This document shows positions 5,572-9,114 of a stretch of DNA of 9,114 nucleotides, piece by piece (within the stretch, counting starts at the first letter, position 1; every line of letters begins with the position of its first letter). Made by a program: the position numbers and the translations under genes. The stretch is from an uncultured Clostridia bacterium (GTDB lineage: Bacteria; Bacillota; Clostridia; Oscillospirales; Ruminococcaceae). The stretch is taken from the NCBI GenBank assembly GCA_945835425.1, contig CAMAJC010000049.1, forward strand, positions 1-9,114, in the 5' to 3' direction. A model generated the notes under the pieces. It did no database searches. It worked only from the letters and a program-made list of their open reading frames with translations, and was not told where the DNA came from.

Positions 5572-5779
5572 TTGCAAGATTTGGCTATTTGGACTGCAAT
5601 TCACCGGCGGACAGGCTCATTTTTTACCATATTGCCAAAATCCACTTCTCAAAAATTGCCTTCTCTTCCGGGAGACCGAAGCTTCCATTTTCAAAAATGC
5701 AAAAATTGCCGGATATTGCGGACAAAAATGTGCGAAATGCTGAAAATGAAATTTTGAGGTAAAAATGCTGCATTTTTGA
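5572..5779. other. AT-rich divergent regulatory region with repeated short words
   Basis: About 210 bases between the two promoters, much richer in A and T than the flanking genes, with no credible gene. The 11-mer CAAAAATTGCC occurs at 5650-5660 and again exactly 50 bases later at 5700-5710. The word AAAAATG occurs at 5694-5700, 5724-5730 and 5761-5767, and ATTGCC also at 5631-5636. This would suit binding of an AT-preferring or nucleoid-type protein, or an upstream promoter element, but no known factor is identified. Confidence 0.45.
5761..5777. repeat. 17-bp perfect palindrome abutting the glutamate synthase promoter
   Basis: AAAAATGCTGCATTTTT has 8-bp arms around a single central T. It ends two bases before the TTGACA at 5780, so it occupies roughly -55 to -38 of the predicted start. 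It is a candidate operator or activator site; the AT-rich upstream half could also act as an UP element. Confidence 0.5.
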
Positions 5780-5808
5780 TTGACACCGGGTTTTAAAAAG
5801 CGTATAAT
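5780..5808 (+). promoter_or_regulatory. Consensus sigma-A promoter of the glutamate synthase genes
   Basis: TTGACA (5780-5785), a 17-base spacer, TATAAT (5803-5808): a perfect match with ideal spacing. The start should fall near 5815. The next bases form an attenuator hairpin, so without antitermination the transcript would end about 70 bases later. Confidence 0.9.
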
Positions 5809-5815
5809 GCAAACA

Positions 5816-5886
5816 ATGAACAAAGGCGTTCATCAAAGGCTAAGTGCCCCTTCTTTCGGCACTGTCTTTGATGAACGCCTTTTTTC
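5816..5886 (+). promoter_or_regulatory. ANTAR-type hexaloop attenuator of the glutamate synthase genes
   Basis: AUGAAC-AAAGGC-GUUCAU (5816-5833) is a 6-bp hairpin with the A1/G4 hexaloop shared with glnN and amt. Overlapping it is a 17-bp perfect stem (5822-5838 with 5866-5882), with an inner AGUGCC/GGCACU stem (5843-5848 with 5858-5863), followed by a run of six U (5880-5885). That is a textbook intrinsic terminator placed directly after the promoter. The loop and 3' arm of the small hairpin are inside the terminator's 5' arm, so the folds are mutually exclusive. A second CAAAGGC (5834-5840) follows but has no flanking stem. Confidence 0.8.
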
Positions 5887-6131
5887 TGTCTACTGCGGCC
5901 GACTGACGCTGGCAGAGAAGATAAAATGGTGTGATTCATTTAAATGGAAATGCAGAGTTTGCAGGAACAGCCGGATGCGCTTTCAGCAGAAGACAGAAAA
6001 AATTGCTGCAAGTCTTCCTTATATAAGGATAAAATGAACCGAAAGGGAATATTTTCTCCATAAGGCATAAAAGGAGACTTCTCAGAAAAACGCCCCGCGC
6101 ATTTCCGCGCAGAATTAAGGGAGGATCATCT
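5887..6131 (+). other. Remaining untranslated leader of the glutamate synthase genes
   Basis: These 245 bases lie between the attenuator and the first start codon. They contain two palindromes, CATTTAAATG (5937-5946) and TCCTTATATAAGGA (6016-6029), and a small hairpin GCGC-ATTTCC-GCGC (6097-6110) eight bases before the GGGAGG ribosome site (6119-6124). TAAAAT at 6030-6035 could be the -10 of a weak second promoter, but its -35 (TGCAAG) is poor. I see no convincing gene, though a 39-codon frame without a clear ribosome site runs from 5944 to 6063. Confidence 0.5.
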
Positions 6132-7226
6132 ATGACCACACAAAGCTTCAGAGAGGGCGATATCCGGATCCCGTCCGGCTGTGCAATCAGCGGCATGTTC
6201 GCCAAAGACGGCCGGCGCCTCAGCGGTGAAACCATCGTCCGGTCGATGACCGTCATGCACGACCGCTCCAATGGCCTGGGCGGCGGCTTTGCCGGATACG
6301 GCATCTACCCGGAATACAAGGATGCCTACGCCTTCCACGTTTTTTACGACAACAAGATCGCCAAAGAGGAATGTGAGAAATTCCTCGAGGAGCATTTTGA
6401 TATCATCAACCTGTCCAAAATCCCGATCCGGAAAAACCCGAATATCGTAAATGAACCGCTGATCTGGCGGTACTTCGTCAATCCCCTGCCCACCAAGCTG
6501 GCCGATTTCCAGCTGGGCGAACGGGAATTCGTAGCCCGCTGCGTCATCCGCATCAATACCACCATCAAAGGTGCGTACGTCTTTTCCAGCGGCAAGAACA
6601 TGGGCGTTTTCAAGGCCGTCGGCTTCCCCGAGGACGTCGGCGACTTCTACCGGCTGGAAGAGTACGAGGGCTACTGCTGGACAGCCCACGGCCGCTACCC
6701 GACCAACACACCCGGCTGGTGGGGCGGCGCCCATCCCTTTGCGATGCTGGACTATTCCATTGTACATAACGGCGAGATTTCCTCTTACGACGCCAACCGC
6801 CGCTACATCGAAATGTTCGGTTACTCCTGCACCCTCCAGACCGACACTGAGGTCATCACCTATATTATCGACTACCTCCACCGCCGGCAGGGTCTGACCA
6901 TGGAAGAGGTCGCCCAGGTCATCGCCGCGCCCTTCTGGACGACGATCGCCGCCAAGACTCCCGAGGAACGGGAAAAGGCCACCTACTTCCGCGACGCTTA
7001 TGCAAGCCTTCTGATCACCGGACCGTTCTCGATCCTGGTCGGCTTTGAAGGCGGGCTGATGGCGCTGAACGACCGGCTGAAGCTCCGCTCGATGGTCGCT
7101 GCGGAAAAGGGCGATATGTTCTATGTCGCCAGCGAAGAGGCCGCCATCCGCCTAATGGAGGAAAACCCCGACCGCCTGTGGGCACCCCGCGGCGGCGAAC
7201 CGGTCATCGTCACCCTGAATAAATAA
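6132..7226 (+). CDS. Glutamate synthase amidotransferase subunit (class II glutaminase, archaeal-type domain 1)
   Basis: A 364-residue cytoplasmic protein of the Ntn-hydrolase class II amidotransferase family. It should release ammonia from glutamine and pass it to the FMN synthase subunit encoded next. Visible features are the likely nucleophile C17 in IPSGCAISG, HGRYPTNTPGWWGGAHPF (186-203) with the substrate-binding Arg188, VHNGEISSYDANRRYIE (211-227) with the oxyanion Asn-Gly pair, and QTDTEVI (236-242). Class II enzymes need an N-terminal Cys, so residues 1-16 are probably a propeptide removed on maturation, as in bacterial GltB. The length matches the stand-alone subunit of split glutamate synthases and is far below the roughly 1,500 residues of the fused enzyme. 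The ATG at 6132 has GGGAGG seven bases upstream. The gene is first in the unit and 58 bases before its partner. PurF or GlmS are excluded because no phosphoribosyl or sugar-isomerase domain is present. Confidence 0.9.
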   Translation: MTTQSFREGDIRIPSGCAISGMFAKDGRRLSGETIVRSMTVMHDRSNGLGGGFAGYGIYPEYKDAYAFHVFYDNKIAKEECEKFLEEHFDIINLSKIPIRKNPNIVNEPLIWRYFVNPLPTKLADFQLGEREFVARCVIRINTTIKGAYVFSSGKNMGVFKAVGFPEDVGDFYRLEEYEGYCWTAHGRYPTNTPGWWGGAHPFAMLDYSIVHNGEISSYDANRRYIEMFGYSCTLQTDTEVITYIIDYLHRRQGLTMEEVAQVIAAPFWTTIAAKTPEEREKATYFRDAYASLLITGPFSILVGFEGGLMALNDRLKLRSMVAAEKGDMFYVASEEAAIRLMEENPDRLWAPRGGEPVIVTLNK

Positions 7227-7284
7227 AAGGAAACAGTTCCAGTTTGAAAGCTGCGCTTCCATACAGAAAGGAATGTAAATCACG

Positions 7285-8790
7285 ATGCCAATCGATTTCT
7301 TATATCCGGACTATGAGGTCGTCCGCAATCCCGACCTGTGCATCGCCTGCCGCGTATGCGAGCGGCAATGCGCCAACGAGACCCACCGGTATGACGCCGA
7401 CCTGAACAAGATGTTCTCCGACTCGACCAAATGCGTCAACTGCCACCGCTGCGTGGCCCTCTGCCCCACCCGGGCGCTAAAAATCGTCAAGACCGACCAC
7501 ACCTTTAAGGAAAACGCCAACTGGTCGGGCACCGCCATTCAGGAGATTTACCGTCAGGCCGGCAGCGGCGGCGTGCTCCTCTCCTCCATGGGCAACCCCA
7601 AGGACTACCCCATTTACTGGGACAAGATTTTGATCAACGCCTCCCAGGTCACCAACCCCTCCATCGACCCGCTGCGGGAACCGATGGAGACCCGCGTTTT
7701 CCTCGGCGCAAAGCCCTCCTCCGTTCAGCGGGACAAGGACGGCAACATCATCACCAAGCTCCCTCCCAGACTGACCCTTTCGACCCCGATTATGTTCTCG
7801 GCCATGTCCTACGGCTCCATCAGCTACAACGCCCATGAGAGCCTTGCCAGAGCCGCCAAGGAGCTTGGCACCTACTACAACACCGGTGAAGGCGGCCTGC
7901 ACGAAGACTTCTACGCCTACGGTGAGAACACCATCGTCCAGGTTGCGTCCGGCCGTTTCGGTGTACATAAGGATTACCTCGAGGCAGGCGCTGCCATCGA
8001 AATCAAGATGGGCCAGGGCGCAAAACCCGGTATCGGCGGCCATCTGCCCGGCGCGAAGGTTTTCGGCGACGTATCCAAGACCCGTATGATTCCTGCCGGA
8101 ACCGACGCCATCTCCCCGGCTCCGCACCATGATATCTATTCGATTGAGGATTTGCGGCAGCTGGTCTTCTCCCTCAAGGAAGCGACCGAGTACAAAAAGC
8201 CGGTCATCGTCAAGATCGCAGCCGTCCATAACGTCGCGGCCATCGCCTCCGGCATCGCCAGAAGCGGCGCGGACATCATCGCCATCGACGGCTTCCGCGG
8301 CGGCACCGGCGCTGCGCCGACCCGCATCCGCGACAACGTCGGCATCCCGATTGAGCTGGCGCTGGCGGCTGTCGACCAGCGGCTCCGGGACGAAGGTATC
8401 CGCGGCAACGTTTCGATCGTTGTCGGCGGTTCGATCCACTCCTCGACCGACGTGGTCAAGGCCATTGCCCTGGGCGCAGACGCCGTTTACATCGGCACAG
8501 CGGCATTGCTGGCGCTCGGGTGCCACCTCTGCCGCAGCTGTCAGGCAGGCAAGTGCAACTGGGGCATCGCGACCCAGCGGCCGGAACTGGTCAAGCGGCT
8601 GAATCCCGATGTGGGCTACAAACGGCTGGTCAATCTGGTCACGGCCTGGACCCATGAGATCAAGGAAATCATGGGCGGCATGGGCATCAACTCGATTGAA
8701 GCGCTGAAAGGCAACCGCCTGATGCTGCGCGGCATCGGCCTTTCGGAGACAGAGCTTCGGATTCTCGGCATCAAGCACGCAGGCGAATAA
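7285..8790 (+). CDS. Glutamate synthase FMN-binding subunit with N-terminal 2x[4Fe-4S] domain (archaeal-type domain 2)
   Basis: A 501-residue protein forming glutamate from 2-oxoglutarate and ammonia on an FMN barrel. Residues 12-65 are a bacterial ferredoxin fold with two complete CxxCxxCxxxC motifs (C19, C22, C25, C29; C50, C53, C56, C60-P61). The barrel follows: SAMSYGSIS (172-180), NTGEGG (199-204), GQGAKPGIGGHLPGAKV (243-259), KIAAVHNVAAIASG (310-323), DGFRGGTGAAP (335-345) and VVGGSIHSS (379-387). Near the C-terminus, C413, C419 and C424 have the x5/x4 spacing of the glutamate synthase [3Fe-4S] cluster. An extra C416 is present, and the usual Pro after the last Cys is Asn. The internal ferredoxin domain suggests electrons arrive through iron-sulfur centres. 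The GXGXG subunit is absent from this protein. The start has GAAAGGA about 12 bases upstream, a rather long spacing. It is very probably co-transcribed with the amidotransferase gene. Confidence 0.93.
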   Translation: MPIDFLYPDYEVVRNPDLCIACRVCERQCANETHRYDADLNKMFSDSTKCVNCHRCVALCPTRALKIVKTDHTFKENANWSGTAIQEIYRQAGSGGVLLSSMGNPKDYPIYWDKILINASQVTNPSIDPLREPMETRVFLGAKPSSVQRDKDGNIITKLPPRLTLSTPIMFSAMSYGSISYNAHESLARAAKELGTYYNTGEGGLHEDFYAYGENTIVQVASGRFGVHKDYLEAGAAIEIKMGQGAKPGIGGHLPGAKVFGDVSKTRMIPAGTDAISPAPHHDIYSIEDLRQLVFSLKEATEYKKPVIVKIAAVHNVAAIASGIARSGADIIAIDGFRGGTGAAPTRIRDNVGIPIELALAAVDQRLRDEGIRGNVSIVVGGSIHSSTDVVKAIALGADAVYIGTAALLALGCHLCRSCQAGKCNWGIATQRPELVKRLNPDVGYKRLVNLVTAWTHEIKEIMGGMGINSIEALKGNRLMLRGIGLSETELRILGIKHAGE

Positions 8791-8797
8791 AGATAAA

Positions 8798-8998
8798 AGC
8801 CGCGGCTGAGCTCCGGGCAGATAAAATAAAAAAAGAAAATGCCCGGAAAAATAAATCGCAACCATGGGATGAATTAGGGACAAATGAATCCGCGGCGCAG
8901 ATAAAGATATACAGAAAAATCTGTGCCGCACCGTTCCGGAAGACCGGAATTGTCCGGAGCGTTATTACATTATATAGAAAACAATGGACGCATAAACC
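8798..8998. other. Hairpin-rich intergenic stretch after the glutamate synthase subunit
   Basis: No credible gene. In order there are a 10-bp palindrome AGCCGCGGCT (8798-8807) and perfect 8-bp arms TCCGGGCA/TGCCCGGA (8812-8819, 8840-8847) around an A-rich loop. Next is an 11-bp stem with one G-U (8892-8902 with 8919-8929) and then TTCCGG-AAGA-CCGGAA (8935-8950). None is followed by a T-tract on the plus strand, so a clear intrinsic terminator is missing. The hairpins may stabilise the 3' end or allow partial read-through into the next gene. Confidence 0.5.
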
Positions 8999-9027
8999 TT
9001 GACAACTGGCCCGAAATAGCTTAACAT
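8999..9027 (+). promoter_or_regulatory. Probable sigma-A promoter for the gene beyond the window
   Basis: TTGACA (8999-9004), a 17-base spacer and TAACAT (9022-9027). The -35 box and spacing are ideal; the -10 matches four of six bases. Transcription would start near 9034. In split glutamate synthase loci the next genes are often the GXGXG subunit or an FAD oxidoreductase, but none can be seen here. Confidence 0.6.
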
Positions 9028-9028
9028 G

Positions 9029-9085
9029 GTATTGTACCGTTTTATGCCCGGATATATAGACAGGGGCATCCAGCAGTACAGATAC
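9029..9085 (+). repeat. Two-part stem at the start of the next transcript
   Basis: GTAT-TGTAC (9029-9037) pairs with GTACA-ATAC (9076-9085, one bulged G). Inside it, ATGCCC (9044-9049) pairs with GGGCAT (9064-9069) around a 14-base loop. If transcription starts near 9034, only part of the outer stem would be in RNA. No AAAGGC hexaloop is present here. It could be a leader structure or an operator; no known riboswitch is recognised. Confidence 0.35.
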
Positions 9086-9114
9086 AGAGGGATTGAATCA
9101 AACCTTCAGCAAAG

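Noticed and set aside
5563..5591. Plus-strand promoter TTGACA-N17-TATTTG in the divergent spacer
   Set aside because: The -10 matches only three of six bases, and a perfect promoter lies about 215 bases downstream; the TTGACA is better explained as an arm of the inverted repeat.
5816..5886. Glutamine riboswitch (glnA-type RNA) in the glutamate synthase leader
   Set aside because: GUUCAUC occurs, but only as part of a perfect terminator stem; the conserved glnA-motif internal features are not present.
5780..6037. 85-codon plus frame across the glutamate synthase promoter and attenuator
   Set aside because: Its start overlaps the -35 box and the body runs through the terminator stem, so it cannot be translated as such from the predicted transcript.
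5944..6063. 39-codon frame in the glutamate synthase leader, ending with a nine-codon piece starting at 6034
   Set aside because: No ribosome site before 5944. The 6034 ATG does have AAGGA at 6025-6029, but it lies in a palindrome, the peptide is only nine residues and nothing marks it as a regulatory leader peptide.
7477..8931. 484-codon minus-strand frame opposite the FMN synthase subunit
   Set aside because: Shadow frame; the opposite strand has full conserved motifs of glutamate synthase.

Overview
The window looks like a chromosomal stretch from a moderately GC-rich anaerobic Firmicute, most likely a gut-type clostridium of the Oscillospiraceae/Ruminococcaceae kind. This is inferred from a type III glutamine synthetase, an ammonium transporter fused to a PII domain, a split 'archaeal-type' glutamate synthase with a built-in ferredoxin domain, consensus sigma-A promoters and strong AGGAGG ribosome sites. 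I see no mobile elements, RNA genes or CRISPR arrays.

Layout. Bases 1-868 (+) hold the 3' part of a UbiX flavin prenyltransferase gene and an LpdD-like prenyl-flavin chaperone gene, ending at a strong hairpin terminator. Facing them is a 76-residue protein gene of unknown function (908-1138, -) with its own promoter. Then, on the minus strand, come glnN (type III glutamine synthetase, 5357-3267) and, downstream of it, amt (ammonium channel-PII fusion, 3022-1301). A 774-base divergent regulatory region (5358-6131) separates glnN from two plus-strand genes: the glutaminase (class II amidotransferase) subunit and the ferredoxin-FMN synthase subunit of glutamate synthase. The last 324 bases contain hairpins and a probable promoter for the next gene, which lies beyond the window.

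How it fits together. Bases 1301-8790 form a compact nitrogen-assimilation island: ammonium uptake and its PII sensor, ammonium capture into glutamine, and transfer of the glutamine amide to 2-oxoglutarate. The glutamate synthase C-terminal (GXGXG) subunit and any NAD(P)H-oxidising partner are not in view.

The most interesting signal is in the three leaders. Upstream of glnN, amt and the glutamate synthase genes there is the same RNA element: a small hairpin with the identical six-base loop AAAGGC closed by a C-G pair. The stem sequences differ but remain fully paired. In each case the loop and 3' arm also form the 5' arm of a longer, mutually exclusive hairpin; at least two of these look like terminators. 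An A at loop position 1 and a G at position 4 are the hallmark of RNA targets of ANTAR-domain antiterminators (AmiR/NasR/EutV type). I infer that one ANTAR regulator encoded elsewhere controls all three transcription units by antitermination. For glnN and glutamate synthase the element begins within a few bases of the predicted transcription start, and only one canonical hexaloop is evident per site instead of the usual two. That makes the arrangement worth study.
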